Under the pieces are notes generated by a model, which did no database searches, was not told the origin of the DNA, and worked only from the letters and a program-made list of their open reading frames with translations. A stretch of 64,000 nt of DNA from Pyrobaculum oguniense TE7 (GTDB taxonomy: Archaea > Thermoproteota > Thermoprotei > Thermoproteales > Thermoproteaceae): contig CP003316.1 of NCBI GenBank assembly GCA_000247545.1, positions 1,211,233 through 1,275,232 on the forward strand, in the 5' to 3' direction. Below are positions 49,414 through 58,873 of the stretch, one piece after another. The position numbers and the translations under genes are program-made. Numbering within the stretch: position 1 is the stretch's first letter; the number at the start of each line of letters is the position of its first letter.

Positions 49414-50237
49414 TCGTGCGCAACACTGTCTGGGGACTGCCAGTCGCCGTGGAGATGACATTAATAGCTGTGGCAAGCTTCGCCGCCGTCTGGGCTTATG
49501 CCTATTGGAGAAGGGGCGAGGTGAAGATGGCGACGCTGGGGGGACTCCTTGGCGTGTTGCTACCAGCCGCCGCACTGGCCATATTGGCGTCGGAGCTTTT
49601 GAAGCCCCCCACAGCCGGCTTATTAGTAATGCCACTTTTCAACCCGCATGCCAATTTAGAAAGCTGGATGGTGTGGGGCGCCACGGGCATCTCCCTGTTA
49701 ATACTCTGGTCTTTGTTGTTCACACTGCCGTTGATAAAGCCGCTGAGCGGCATAGCCGTGTGGGGCAAGAGCAGGATCGCCATGAATACACTGGGCGTGT
49801 TGATGTCGGCGTTTGGCATTTTCGCCGCCGTCTACACCGGCTTAGTATTGGCATATGAGAGGGGTATACCCTTCTGGCACAGCGCCACAGTGCCGATACT
49901 AGCGCTGTTCATGGGAATAGCGGCTGGGAGCGGCGTATACGCCATGCTCGGCAGGAGAGAAACTGCTAAGTGGACGGCGCTGGGCAGCGCCCTCGTTGTA
50001 TTTACATGGGCGCTACACCTACACTTATCGTCAATTGGGTCGTCGGCGGCGGCCTTCAGCGCGTCTGGAGCCTCTGCAGACCCGGCGTCGCTGTTAGGAG
50101 CTGTACTAGCCCTCGCCGCGTCAGCCGCAACAGCCACAAATAAGAAATTCGCCCTAGTAGGCGGGGGCTTGTTAGCAATAGTAGCCGTGTTTTTAATCAG
50201 ATTGGCTTTGCTAAGCTGGGGAGCTTGGGAGTTTTAA
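49410..50237 (+). CDS. NrfD-type membrane subunit of second molybdoenzyme
   Basis: 275 aa with eight hydrophobic helices. 'YTGLVLAYERGIPFWHSATV' is the NrfD-type loop before helix 5. Role: quinol oxidation feeding the Fe-S subunit. It is more divergent from the two other NrfD proteins in the window than they are from each other. Last gene of the operon. Confidence 0.85.
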   Translation: MIVRNTVWGLPVAVEMTLIAVASFAAVWAYAYWRRGEVKMATLGGLLGVLLPAAALAILASELLKPPTAGLLVMPLFNPHANLESWMVWGATGISLLILWSLLFTLPLIKPLSGIAVWGKSRIAMNTLGVLMSAFGIFAAVYTGLVLAYERGIPFWHSATVPILALFMGIAAGSGVYAMLGRRETAKWTALGSALVVFTWALHLHLSSIGSSAAAFSASGASADPASLLGAVLALAASAATATNKKFALVGGGLLAIVAVFLIRLALLSWGAWEF

Positions 50238-50294
50238 AAGCCCCCCTTTTCTACCCGATTTTCACATCATTATATCTAGCCGTTGTGTTCATAT

Positions 50295-50325
50295 TTGTAC
50301 AGATCTAATAATAACGTTTATTAAT
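50295..50325 (+). promoter_or_regulatory. TTGTACA box plus TATA before SQR-like gene
   Basis: TTGTACA (50295-50301) is centred 48 bp before the ATG at 50346. GTTTATTAAT (50316-50325) is at TATA distance, about 26 bp before it. This supports the 50346 start over a GTG at 50328. Confidence 0.45.
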
Positions 50326-50345
50326 ATGTGCTTTTTATGCACTTC

Positions 50346-51506
50346 ATGCCTAAAAAGTTGTTAGTCCTGGGAGGGGGGACGGGGGGCCTTATAATTTCTA
50401 AAGAGGTGAGAGAAATTGCGGGGCCCGGCGAGGTGGAAATTACGCTAATTGACAAAAAGGATAGGACTGACTTCCGCCCCTCTTATCTCTACGTGGCTTT
50501 TGGCTATAGAAAGCCTGAACAAGTATCAGTACCTTTAGAATATGTAAAGAGGCACGGAGTAAATTTTGTGAAGGCAGAGGTAAAAGCCATAGATCCTGCT
50601 AATAGGAAGGTTAAGACCACAGCGGGGGAGTTCACTTACGACGCCCTTGTAGTGGCGCTGGGGGCCGAGACTGTGGACACCGGCTTCCCTCACACTTGGG
50701 AACTTGAGCCCTCTCTAAAAGTGGCTGAAGTGTTACCTCAAATAAGACAAGGCCACGTCGTCATAGGAGTTTACTCAATGCCATACCGCTGTCCGCCTGC
50801 GCCGATCGAGCTGGCTATGTTAACTCACTTCTATTACCTTACCCGCGGGTTGAGAGACAAGGTGAAGATAACAGTGGTGCACCCAATGAAGAGGCCTTTT
50901 GAAAACTTCGGCCCGATGGCTGCTAAGTGGATGTCTGGCTTCCTCCAGCAACTTGGCGTTGAGTACATCGGCGTTGGGCAGAACCCGGCTATTAAGGCTT
51001 TGGGTAAAAACGAGTTGGAAACTGCCACAGGCGAGAAGATTAAGTTCGACGCGGCCTTTATAGTGCCTCCCCACAAGGCGCCTGACCCCGTCCTCAACAG
51101 CGACTTGGCGAAGAACGGCTGGGCGGCTCCGCGGAGTCCCGCCAACGGCGACTTTAGGAGTGAGAAATACGACGACGTGTACGTAATAGGCGACGTCGCC
51201 GCGCCCAATGTGCCTGTGGGCATGGCTGGCACAATTCTACACTCATACTCGCCTTGGGTTGTGAGCAACTTGTTAGCCGACTTGTTGGGAGTTTCGCTCG
51301 GCAAGCCGCCGTTTAGAATTGTGGGCACGTGCGCCTTAGACGTCGGCGCCTATGGAATGGCCGCCGCCTGCGACTTCACTCCCTTTGTTAAGAAGCTGAA
51401 GCCTTATCCAGATTGCATGTTCCTGCCGCCTTCGCCAGTGACGAGGATGTTTAAGGAGATGTTTGAGAAGATATACTTTAATTGGTTGCTGGGGGTGGTG
51501 CCATGA
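50346..51506 (+). CDS. Sulfide:quinone oxidoreductase-like flavoprotein
   Basis: 386 aa. FAD motif 'LLVLGGGTGGLIISKEV', the 'YRCPPAPIE' motif with catalytic Cys149, 'VYVIGDVAA' (second FAD-binding site) and a further Cys in 'VGTCALDVG'. These are SQR/flavocytochrome c sulfide dehydrogenase features. Role: membrane-peripheral oxidation of sulfide to polysulfide with quinone as acceptor, or the reverse link between sulfur products and quinone. Overlaps a DUF1641 gene (ATGA), a common SQR partner. Confidence 0.85.
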   Translation: MPKKLLVLGGGTGGLIISKEVREIAGPGEVEITLIDKKDRTDFRPSYLYVAFGYRKPEQVSVPLEYVKRHGVNFVKAEVKAIDPANRKVKTTAGEFTYDALVVALGAETVDTGFPHTWELEPSLKVAEVLPQIRQGHVVIGVYSMPYRCPPAPIELAMLTHFYYLTRGLRDKVKITVVHPMKRPFENFGPMAAKWMSGFLQQLGVEYIGVGQNPAIKALGKNELETATGEKIKFDAAFIVPPHKAPDPVLNSDLAKNGWAAPRSPANGDFRSEKYDDVYVIGDVAAPNVPVGMAGTILHSYSPWVVSNLLADLLGVSLGKPPFRIVGTCALDVGAYGMAAACDFTPFVKKLKPYPDCMFLPPSPVTRMFKEMFEKIYFNWLLGVVP

Positions 51507-51931
51507 CCGAGGTGGTGACAATTCCAAAAGCCGACTACGAGCGCCTATTAGCGGAGGTGGCGGCGCTGAGAAAGGAGGTAGAGGAGCTCAGCTCGTTGCT
51601 TCTCCCAGTAAAGATAGTGTTAGAGAAACTTCCGCACCTCATGGCTGACATCCAAGTGTTTAAAGTGGCGGCTCCTCTGATCTCGATGCTGTCTATTATG
51701 GACGCCGCGGATCTCAACGCTATGGGCGCGGCGATGCAGGGCGGGGTGACTTGCACAAGCAAGGCGCTGAGGCAAATAGCTGAAAACGGCGCGCCGAAGG
51801 TCGGCCTCTTCGGCCTCCTAAGCGCCATGAGAGACCCCGAGGTTCAAAAAGCAATGGGCATAATGATAACCGTACTCAAGGCAATGGGAAGTTGCATGGA
51901 AGAAAACCTAAAACAGGTCAGCGAAAAGTAG
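51503..51931 (+). CDS. DUF1641 protein
   Basis: 142 aa. N-terminal coiled-coil ('YERLLAEVAALRKEVEELSS'), then the DUF1641 core 'GLFGLLSAMRDPEVQKAMGI'. DUF1641 genes regularly follow SQR-type flavoproteins and formate dehydrogenases; the function is not established, and a membrane-docking or regulatory role is only inferred. The start at the ATGA overlap is clear. Confidence 0.85.
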   Translation: MTEVVTIPKADYERLLAEVAALRKEVEELSSLLLPVKIVLEKLPHLMADIQVFKVAAPLISMLSIMDAADLNAMGAAMQGGVTCTSKALRQIAENGAPKVGLFGLLSAMRDPEVQKAMGIMITVLKAMGSCMEENLKQVSEK

Positions 51932-52116
51932 GCCCCAAAACCCGAAGACTTTTACAAAACGTCTTTTAGGAGATAGGTTCGGTATTCGATATCCCTATTT
52001 GTCTGAGCGCCGGATATCAGTCCGAGATTGTTTGCAATAGTAAAGATATGTTCTTGTTCGAAGTGAATTTTTTGCACTTTTAGTGTTTTTTTAGAAGCCG
52101 ATTCGAGATGTATTAC

Positions 52117-52956
52117 ATGGCGTTGGTGACTACTGAGTGGGTGCATCAAAACATCAACAACCCTAAGGTGCGGATTGTCGAGGTGGACTACGACCCCAAC
52201 ACGGCCTACAATGTGTGGCATGTTCCGGGTGCCGTGTTGATAACGTGGAAGGAGTTGCGCCACCCCGTTAGGAGGGATTTTATTGAGCCGGAGGATTTCG
52301 AGAGGCTCATGTCCGAGAAGGGGATTTCCAATGACCACACGGTGGTGCTCTACGGCGATTTCAACAACTGGTTCGCCGCCTACGCCTTCTGGCTCTTCGA
52401 GGCTTACGGCCACGAGGATATAAGGCTGATGGACGGCGGGAGGACTGCGTGGGCCAAGGAGGGTAGGCCGACTACGCAGGAGGTGCCGCGGTATCCCAAG
52501 ACCCAGTACAAGGTGAGGCGCGTCGACTGGGGCTCAAGACGTGCCTACCTTTGGGAAGTGATGAATAAGGTGGTTCACGGAGAGATTAAGAAGAGCGTCC
52601 TCCTCATTGATGTCAGATCGCCGGCTGAGTACAAGGGCGAAATAACGGCGCCGCCTGAGTACCCCAACGAGCAGACCCAGGTGGGGGGCCACATCCCCGG
52701 CGCTGTGAACATACCGTGGGGCCAAGCCGTTGACCCCAACACGGGCAAGTTCAAGCCGCCGGAGGAGCTAAAAAGGCTGTACGAATCGGCCGGCATAACG
52801 CCGGATAAGGAGGTGATTACCTACTGCAGAATCGGCGAGAGGGCCGCCCACACTTGGTTTGTGCTTAAGCACATACTTAAATACCCCGCCGTTAGGGTAT
52901 ACGACGGGAGCTGGGCTGAGTGGGGCAACCTAGTGGGGGCGCCCGTCGAGAAATGA
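52117..52956 (+). CDS. Thiosulfate sulfurtransferase (two-domain rhodanese)
   Basis: About 279 aa with two rhodanese domains: an inactive N-terminal one ('NVWHVPGAVLITWKELR') and a C-terminal one with the active Cys237 in 'TYCRIGERA', plus 'VGGHIPGAVNIPWGQAVD'. Reaction: transfers sulfane sulfur from thiosulfate to an acceptor. ATG at 52117 preferred over 52108 by family N-terminus; both are open. Overlaps the TusA-like gene (ATGA), suggesting a sulfur relay. Confidence 0.88.
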   Translation: MALVTTEWVHQNINNPKVRIVEVDYDPNTAYNVWHVPGAVLITWKELRHPVRRDFIEPEDFERLMSEKGISNDHTVVLYGDFNNWFAAYAFWLFEAYGHEDIRLMDGGRTAWAKEGRPTTQEVPRYPKTQYKVRRVDWGSRRAYLWEVMNKVVHGEIKKSVLLIDVRSPAEYKGEITAPPEYPNEQTQVGGHIPGAVNIPWGQAVDPNTGKFKPPEELKRLYESAGITPDKEVITYCRIGERAAHTWFVLKHILKYPAVRVYDGSWAEWGNLVGAPVEK

Positions 52957-53198
52957 GGATAGTGGCTAGGTACAGCTTCTCTAGAGATGATAGTTGTCAC
53001 AAGATGGGGCTGAGGCACCCCGCCTATATTTTAATGGAACACCTGCAACGCCTTGCCCCCGGCGAGGCCGTTGAGGCCGCAACTGACGACGCTGATTGGG
53101 CTTTGACTATTGAGACAATCGCCAAGGCGGCTGGTTTTAAGGTGGAGAAGAGGGCTGAGGGTCCCGTCGCTGTTTTGCTAATTCAGAAAATTCTTTAA
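52953..53198 (+). CDS. TusA-like sulfur-carrier protein
   Basis: 81 aa. 'DDSCHKMGLRHPAYILMEHL' is placed like the D-X2-G-X2-CP-X-P region of TusA/SirA but the usual CP is HP; the Cys is six residues earlier. 'LAPGEAVEAATDDADWALTI' matches the rest of the fold. If the Cys carries sulfur, it would accept it from the rhodanese encoded just upstream. The altered Cys position lowers certainty. Confidence 0.6.
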   Translation: MRIVARYSFSRDDSCHKMGLRHPAYILMEHLQRLAPGEAVEAATDDADWALTIETIAKAAGFKVEKRAEGPVAVLLIQKIL

Positions 53199-53219
53199 AC
53201 TCCCCTTTTTCCCGCTTTA

Positions 53220-54056
53220 GTGCTGGGGCTGTTGCTTGCCCTTTTCTCAGTGACTGCTTGGAGCACCAACTATGTAGCAGGCCGCTACTTGGCGCTACAC
53301 GGCGTAGATCCTATAGCTCTCTCTCTGGCCCGATTCGCCGTGGCCACGCCCGTGATCTTCGCCATGACTCGCTTCCCCCGCTATGCCGGTGGGATGAGAG
53401 AACTTGCGCTATCAAGCGCCTTAGGGGTCTCCGTATTTAACATTGCCCTATACGCCGCGTTGGGCTATATGTCTGCCTCGGCCGCCTCTCTGTTTGTGGT
53501 CATGGCAAGCCCACTGACTGTGGTAATTTCGTACGCCGCGAGGAGAGAGGCGCCGCCGCCCACCGCCGTAGTGGGTAGTCTGCTGGCACTGGCTGGGGCC
53601 TACCTAGTGCTGGCGCCGTACATCTCCATAAAGTCGGCGCTGGGGCCAGCCTTGGCCTCAGTGGCGACACTGTCTTGGACAGCCTACACGCTATACGTGA
53701 GGAGGCTATATAAGATTTACCCACCAGGACCCGCCAGTGCGTGGATAAGCCTCATGGGGCTTGCCTTTCTGGCCCCCACCGCTGTCGTCGCCCACTTTAA
53801 CACTCTTGCCGGCTGGGACGTGGCAACAGCCCTTCTCTATGTCGCTGTTGTGCCAGGAGCCTTGGCCTACACCGCGTGGAACGTGGCCATTAGCCGCGCA
53901 GGTCCTGCAAAGACAGCCGCAACTCTGCCCCTACTACCCGTAATCACGTTGGCGATATCTGCAATCATCCTCGGCGAAGTTCCCACAATAATGCAAACCG
54001 TTGGCATCACAACTGCGGCGCTGGGGGTGTTCCTCACGGTGAGGTACGCCCACTAA
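53220..54056 (+). CDS. EamA/DMT-superfamily transporter
   Basis: 278 aa, ten hydrophobic helices in two EamA repeats ('SVTAWSTNYVAGRYLALHGV' and 'VATLSWTAYTLYVRRLYKIY'). GTG start 25 nt after ATTCTTTAAAC. Family: drug/metabolite exporters, substrates varied (amino acids, nucleotide sugars, others). Monocistronic; context gives no substrate. Confidence 0.85.
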   Translation: MLGLLLALFSVTAWSTNYVAGRYLALHGVDPIALSLARFAVATPVIFAMTRFPRYAGGMRELALSSALGVSVFNIALYAALGYMSASAASLFVVMASPLTVVISYAARREAPPPTAVVGSLLALAGAYLVLAPYISIKSALGPALASVATLSWTAYTLYVRRLYKIYPPGPASAWISLMGLAFLAPTAVVAHFNTLAGWDVATALLYVAVVPGALAYTAWNVAISRAGPAKTAATLPLLPVITLAISAIILGEVPTIMQTVGITTAALGVFLTVRYAH

Positions 54057-54385
54057 GTAACGAAGTTTACCAGTAGTTTATACACTAGGTGGAAGTAAAA
54101 CGTTGCCCAGGTGCTTCGGGTTATCACAAAGGTGGCTACGATTAGGGGAACCCGCACAGTTAGTATGAAATAAAAACAGCCTCACGCCGAATATTTTAGC
54201 ATCTGCGACGACTTTTATCGTAGACAATTGTTTATCAAGTTTTGCAACTGCAACGATTTTTAGCTCATAGCTTATTATATTAGTATATAGAAATTTAAGT
54301 TCATTATATAGATTAGTATAATATATATTTCTACTCAATATTTTTAACGATAGTAATATTTATATAGAGAATGTATTTTTTTAAT
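54057..54385. other. 329-bp AT-rich gap; only a promoter seen
   Basis: The short open frames here are low-complexity and lack family motifs. The right end holds the TATA box (ATATTTATATAG, 54355-54366) for the acyl-CoA dehydrogenase, 26 bp before the ATG at 54386. Nothing else is recognisable. Confidence 0.5.
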
Positions 54386-56011
54386 ATGTTTAGTTACTTA
54401 TGGCTTAGCACAGGGAAGAATTATTACCGCGGCGATAAGCCGCTTCAACTTTTTCTTAGTCATCTAAACTTTGTGGGGGATTCTGACCTAGACGCCTTGG
54501 GGGGCTATGTCTCCACAAGGATGATTGAAGAGGCTTACTATGTTGACCACTACGCTAGGCCGGTTTTAAAAAGGTGGAGCGTAAGGGGTGAGGAGGTGAA
54601 TTATGTGCAGGTTTCGCCTAGCCATCTCAAGACTATATACGACTTGTTGAAATTCGGCGTTGTGTCTAAGACAATTACGGGTGAGAGAGATTTATTTTAC
54701 CACTTTGTGTCGGGTTACCTTATTTCTGACGCGGGGTTTTTCTGCACTATTACTGTAACTGAGCAAACCGCCTACGGGCTTGCCAAATATGGCAACGAAG
54801 AGACCAAGGCTTTATACCTACCCAATTTTTTGAAAAATGAGAAGCCGTGGCTAGGCGCAACTTTTTACACAGAGGTGCAGGCTGGTAGCGACTTAGGCGG
54901 TTTGGAGGCCGTGGCGGATAGGGGTACGGATGGGATATGGAGGCTGAGGGGTATTAAGTATTTTACCAGTAATGTAGGGTTGGCAGACGCGGCGATCATC
55001 ACGGCGAAGCCCACGCCTCCGAGACCCGGCGCAAAGGGCGTAGCCACATTTTTCGCCCCCGCGTATAGGCGAGATGGCTCGCCCAACTGGATGATTTTGA
55101 GACTTAAAGATAAGTTGGGCACAGTCACAGTCCCCACAGGTGAGGTTGAATTAAAAGACACAGAGGCGGTGTTGTTGGGCTCTTTAGATGCCGGTATCTA
55201 CATAGCTCTGGAGATTCTCACGATTGCCCGTATTGATAATTCCACCGCTGGGCTTGGTTTGGCAAGGAAGGCTCTGTGGGAGGCTTATCTCTACGGCAAC
55301 GAGAGGAGAGCTTTTGGCAAGAGGCTTGCGGAACATCCTCTATATCTTAGGGATTTGGTAGAGATGGAGGCGAAGTTGCAGGCAAATCTTCTTCTAACTC
55401 TCGTTGCGGCTAAGGCTTTTAGCGACGTGGCGTGGAGGGAAAAGCCGCCGTATTCGCAGACTTACCACTACGCCCGGCTGTTGACCCATATTGTAAAAAA
55501 CTTGGCGGCTTGGGCTTCTATTGACATTACTAGATACTCCATGGAGTTGCTAGGCGGTATCGGCTTCTTGGAAGAGTTTCCCTTGGCTAAGATACATAGA
55601 GACGCCTTGGTCACGGCTATATGGGAAGGCACGAGTAATATACAATCTCTCGACATGGTGGAGGTTTTCTATAGGAAAAACGGGGGCAAGGCGTTTATCG
55701 AGGAGGTGTCCTCTAGGATAAATAATCTTCGAGACGGCGAGGCGAGACACATCCTTTCCGCAGCTTTGGACAACGTGAAAGATTTATCAAGAAGAGCGCT
55801 AGAAGACGGTGTCGAGCTCCATTCAAAAAAACTTCTCTCAGCAGTTGGGAAAACCGCCGCTGCTACTTATTACCAGGAATGGGCCGAGGAGCTCGGCGAG
55901 GGCTGGGCCTTGGCGCTTAGCAAAATTTACCTCTATACGGAAATAGCTGGTAAGGAAATTGATTCTAATCTTGTGAAGAAAGGCGCAGAGGGGTTATACT
56001 GGATGTCGTAA
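54386..56011 (+). CDS. Acyl-CoA dehydrogenase (AidB-like)
   Basis: About 541 aa. 'TVTEQTAYGLAKYGNEETKA' then 'GATFYTEVQAGSDLGGLEAV' and 'YFTSNVGLADAAIITAKP' are the FAD/substrate-binding motifs; 'LLGGIGFLEEFPLAKIHRDA' followed by 'AIWEGTSNIQSLD' is the C-terminal motif. The extended N-terminus and C-terminal helices match the AidB-like subgroup. ATG 54386 chosen over 54371 by TATA spacing. Next to a CoA-transferase, so probably catabolism of short acyl-CoA. Confidence 0.85.
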   Translation: MFSYLWLSTGKNYYRGDKPLQLFLSHLNFVGDSDLDALGGYVSTRMIEEAYYVDHYARPVLKRWSVRGEEVNYVQVSPSHLKTIYDLLKFGVVSKTITGERDLFYHFVSGYLISDAGFFCTITVTEQTAYGLAKYGNEETKALYLPNFLKNEKPWLGATFYTEVQAGSDLGGLEAVADRGTDGIWRLRGIKYFTSNVGLADAAIITAKPTPPRPGAKGVATFFAPAYRRDGSPNWMILRLKDKLGTVTVPTGEVELKDTEAVLLGSLDAGIYIALEILTIARIDNSTAGLGLARKALWEAYLYGNERRAFGKRLAEHPLYLRDLVEMEAKLQANLLLTLVAAKAFSDVAWREKPPYSQTYHYARLLTHIVKNLAAWASIDITRYSMELLGGIGFLEEFPLAKIHRDALVTAIWEGTSNIQSLDMVEVFYRKNGGKAFIEEVSSRINNLRDGEARHILSAALDNVKDLSRRALEDGVELHSKKLLSAVGKTAAATYYQEWAEELGEGWALALSKIYLYTEIAGKEIDSNLVKKGAEGLYWMS

Positions 56012-56104
56012 CGATAGGCCGACGATTTGTCGCTTCGTCAAAAACAGGAATTTTTATACGCTTCTGCCTTAAACTAGTTTTAACAAATATACCTAGACAA
56101 AGCC

Positions 56105-57736
56105 GTGATTAGGAAATTTGTCTCCGCTCCTGAGGCTATTTCTAAGATTCCAGATAATGCCGTAGTGGCGATTTCGGGCTTCAACGCGGCTACGTCGCCC
56201 TTCTATCTTATTGACGAGTTGATAAATGCTTACAAGAAAAGTGGGCATCCTAGAAACTTGTTTATTATCTCTGACGCCATACCTGCCATCCCGGGTTTTG
56301 GCTTAGATAAAATCGGGAAGCTGATTCTAGAAAATCCCGACCAGGATTTTGTCAGAGGTTTTCTTCTGCCGTTCTACGGCTGGGCCCCGGAGTTGCAGAA
56401 GGCTGTAATTAAGAACTTAGTCGAGGCCTATACCTGGCCTATAGGCATAGTTACGAGGTGGCTGAGGACGGTGGCTGTCGGTACTCCGGGCGTCTTCAGC
56501 AGAGTGGGGCTGGGTACTTTTATAGACCCTCGCCAAGACGGCGGTTTTCTCAACGACTTGGCAAAAGAGAGGAAGACGGTGACAATTGAACTTGTTGAAA
56601 TGGGGGGGAGAGAGTACCTACTCTACAAGGCGCCGAAGCCTAATGTTGGGCTTATAAGAGCCACGACGGCGGATGAGATCGGTAATTTGAGCATGGAGCA
56701 GGAGGCTATCTACGGCTCGGTGTTGTCAATTGTTGAAGCCGTCAAGGCCCATCCCGGCGGCGTTGTCATCGCCCAGGTCTTGCGAACTGTGACGCTAGGG
56801 GAGATCCACCCCAAACACGTCGTTGTGCCCGGGCCTCTAGTCGACTATGTGGTGGTTACTAGGAGGGGGACCGAGGTGGAGAAATACCACTGGCAAACTG
56901 CGTCTTTCGACTTAAACCCAATTATCAGCGGGGATGAGCCGTATAAAGTAGCTTATGAGCCAGTCCCCCTCACAGCGGAAAAAGTTATAGCAAGGAGAGT
57001 TGCGGTAGAGCTTGTAAATCTCGTGAAGAAGCTCGGCAGGCCGGTGATCGTGAACCTAGGCATCGGCATCCCGGCGTTGGCCGCCGACGTGATAAGAGAA
57101 GAGCAACTCGACGATTTTATCCACCTAACAGTTGAATCAGGACCGTGGGGCGGAATTGCTCTGCCAGATGCCGACTTCGGCGCCGCGATGGGACACTACG
57201 CAGTTATCCCACTGCCCGACCAATTTGTTCTATACGAGGGAGGAGCAATAGACGCCACTTCGCTCGGCTTCATGCAGGTGGACAAGGAGGGCAACGTCAA
57301 CCCGGCGTTTCTCCCCGGCAAGTTGCCCGGCCCCGGCGGGTTCCCCGTAATAGCGCTTGGCTCGCCTAGGGTCTACTTCGCCGGGGGCTTTACAGCGGGT
57401 AAGCGGAATATCAGAGTAAAGGACTGCAAGCTCGTTGTGGAGGAGGAGCCAATTATAAAGTTCGTCGAGAAAGTCTACAAGATCGTCTTCAGCGGCAGAT
57501 ACGCGGTAGAAGAGGGGAAAGAGGTTATGTACATTACCGAACGCGCCGTCTTTAGACTAACGCCGGGAGGCGTAGAGCTGGTGGAGGCGGCTCCAGGCAT
57601 AGACATCGAAAAAGACGTCTTGACAAAAATGGAGTTTAAGCCCGTAGCTAGGCGCGTGGAGGAAATGGACGAGAGGCTGTTCTGCGATAAGAAGCTTGGA
57701 CTCAGGGAAGAGGCGCTGGAGATAGTTAAAAGGTAG
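56105..57736 (+). CDS. Acetate/propionate CoA-transferase (family I)
   Basis: 543 aa, fused alpha-beta form. 'AVVAISGFNAATSPFYLIDE' opens the alpha domain; 'IVNLGIGIPALAADVI' and 'TVESGPWGGIALPDADFGAA' open the beta domain, with the catalytic Glu344 in VESGP. 'VDKEGNVNPAFLPG' is family typical. Reaction: CoA exchange between short-chain acyl-CoA and acetate or similar. GTG start; followed after 15 bp by a polyferredoxin. Confidence 0.85.
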   Translation: MIRKFVSAPEAISKIPDNAVVAISGFNAATSPFYLIDELINAYKKSGHPRNLFIISDAIPAIPGFGLDKIGKLILENPDQDFVRGFLLPFYGWAPELQKAVIKNLVEAYTWPIGIVTRWLRTVAVGTPGVFSRVGLGTFIDPRQDGGFLNDLAKERKTVTIELVEMGGREYLLYKAPKPNVGLIRATTADEIGNLSMEQEAIYGSVLSIVEAVKAHPGGVVIAQVLRTVTLGEIHPKHVVVPGPLVDYVVVTRRGTEVEKYHWQTASFDLNPIISGDEPYKVAYEPVPLTAEKVIARRVAVELVNLVKKLGRPVIVNLGIGIPALAADVIREEQLDDFIHLTVESGPWGGIALPDADFGAAMGHYAVIPLPDQFVLYEGGAIDATSLGFMQVDKEGNVNPAFLPGKLPGPGGFPVIALGSPRVYFAGGFTAGKRNIRVKDCKLVVEEEPIIKFVEKVYKIVFSGRYAVEEGKEVMYITERAVFRLTPGGVELVEAAPGIDIEKDVLTKMEFKPVARRVEEMDERLFCDKKLGLREEALEIVKR

Positions 57737-57751
57737 CGTCTATTAGCAGTT

Positions 57752-58873
57752 GTGATTAGACGAGATAAGCCGTCGGTTATTATAGTGAGGGGCCGCCAAG
57801 ACCTTAGGAGACTCCTTTCTCAGACACCTCTCTACTTCGCCTACAGAGGCCCCGACGAGGATTGGTTTAGAGAAGTGGCTGAAAAACACGCAGAGACAGC
57901 GGAGTGGCAGAGCCTCCCACCAGAGGAGGCCAAAACGGCGACACGTAGGGATCTCATAACGGGGGGGTTTATCAGGCTTAGGGACACCGTCGTGGTGAGG
58001 CAGGATAAGTGCATCTGGTGCGGGCTTTGCGCCGGCTACTGCCCCGCCTCAGCTTTTGAATACGTGGAGAGGGCCGTGGTGAGGGTGAAGTACGACTTGT
58101 GCGTGGACTGCGGCCTCTGCAACTCGGTGTGCCCCGTAGATGCCATAAAAATGCCCTCACTGCCCGACGCCTATCTCGCGGATTTAGTAAAAACGTCGAA
58201 GAGGCCCCTTAAGTTCATCTGCGACTACGCCTTCGAAGACGGAGACGAGGACGGGGTCAGGGTGAAGTGCATAGCCGCCGTCCCCAAGCAGTACTTATAC
58301 CTAGCAGCGGCGAAGCACGGCGTTGCCTACGCCCACTGTTCAAGAGACGAGAAGTGCCCGCTTTGGCCCGCCGTCGAGAAGTGGTCGCAGGGCTTGGGAA
58401 GAGACGGCAACACCTTCTACGTCAAGGCCGAAAAGGCGGCGCTGGAGCCGGGCGATAGGTGGCAGACGAGGATGCTGGCCGTCGCCGTAGGGATGCCGGC
58501 AGGCGTGGTTAGGGTAAAAGAGGGGTGCACCCTCTGCGGCGCATGCGTCAACGTCTGCCCCACCGACGCCCTCTCCATAAAGGGGCACGAACTCCGCCTA
58601 GTCCCCGCCCTCTGCATAGCCTGCGGCGTATGCGCAGAGAAATGCCCAGAGGGCGTCATAGAAATTGGGCAACAGCCGGAGAAGAGGCCCTACGAGCCCG
58701 TCGTAATCCACCGCGATGCGCCGGCGAGGTGCGCCTCTTGTGGAAAGGAGCTACCATATACAGAAACAATGGCCAAGAAGCTCGCCGAGAGGCTGAAGGC
58801 CAGTGGGTTGCCCCACGAACACGTACACCTATGCGAAGAGTGCCGCCTCAGGTCTTCCCCCTCCTCACCTTAA
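57752..58873 (+). CDS. Polyferredoxin with four [4Fe-4S] clusters and Cys-rich tail
   Basis: 373 aa. Two ferredoxin pairs: 'CIWCGLCAGYCP' with 'CVDCGLCNSVCP', and 'CTLCGACVNVCP' with 'CIACGVCAEKCP'. A middle domain of about 100 residues has its own Cys ('HCSRDEKCPLWP'). The tail carries CASC...CEEC, a likely zinc site. Possible role: electron acceptor for acyl-CoA oxidation. The 3' end overlaps the convergent gene at 58848 by 26 bp. Confidence 0.8.
   Translation: MIRRDKPSVIIVRGRQDLRRLLSQTPLYFAYRGPDEDWFREVAEKHAETAEWQSLPPEEAKTATRRDLITGGFIRLRDTVVVRQDKCIWCGLCAGYCPASAFEYVERAVVRVKYDLCVDCGLCNSVCPVDAIKMPSLPDAYLADLVKTSKRPLKFICDYAFEDGDEDGVRVKCIAAVPKQYLYLAAAKHGVAYAHCSRDEKCPLWPAVEKWSQGLGRDGNTFYVKAEKAALEPGDRWQTRMLAVAVGMPAGVVRVKEGCTLCGACVNVCPTDALSIKGHELRLVPALCIACGVCAEKCPEGVIEIGQQPEKRPYEPVVIHRDAPARCASCGKELPYTETMAKKLAERLKASGLPHEHVHLCEECRLRSSPSSP

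Noticed and set aside
54078-54338. 86-aa minus-strand open frame
   Set aside because: AT-driven composition, no motif, no promoter at the right distance; treated as non-coding.
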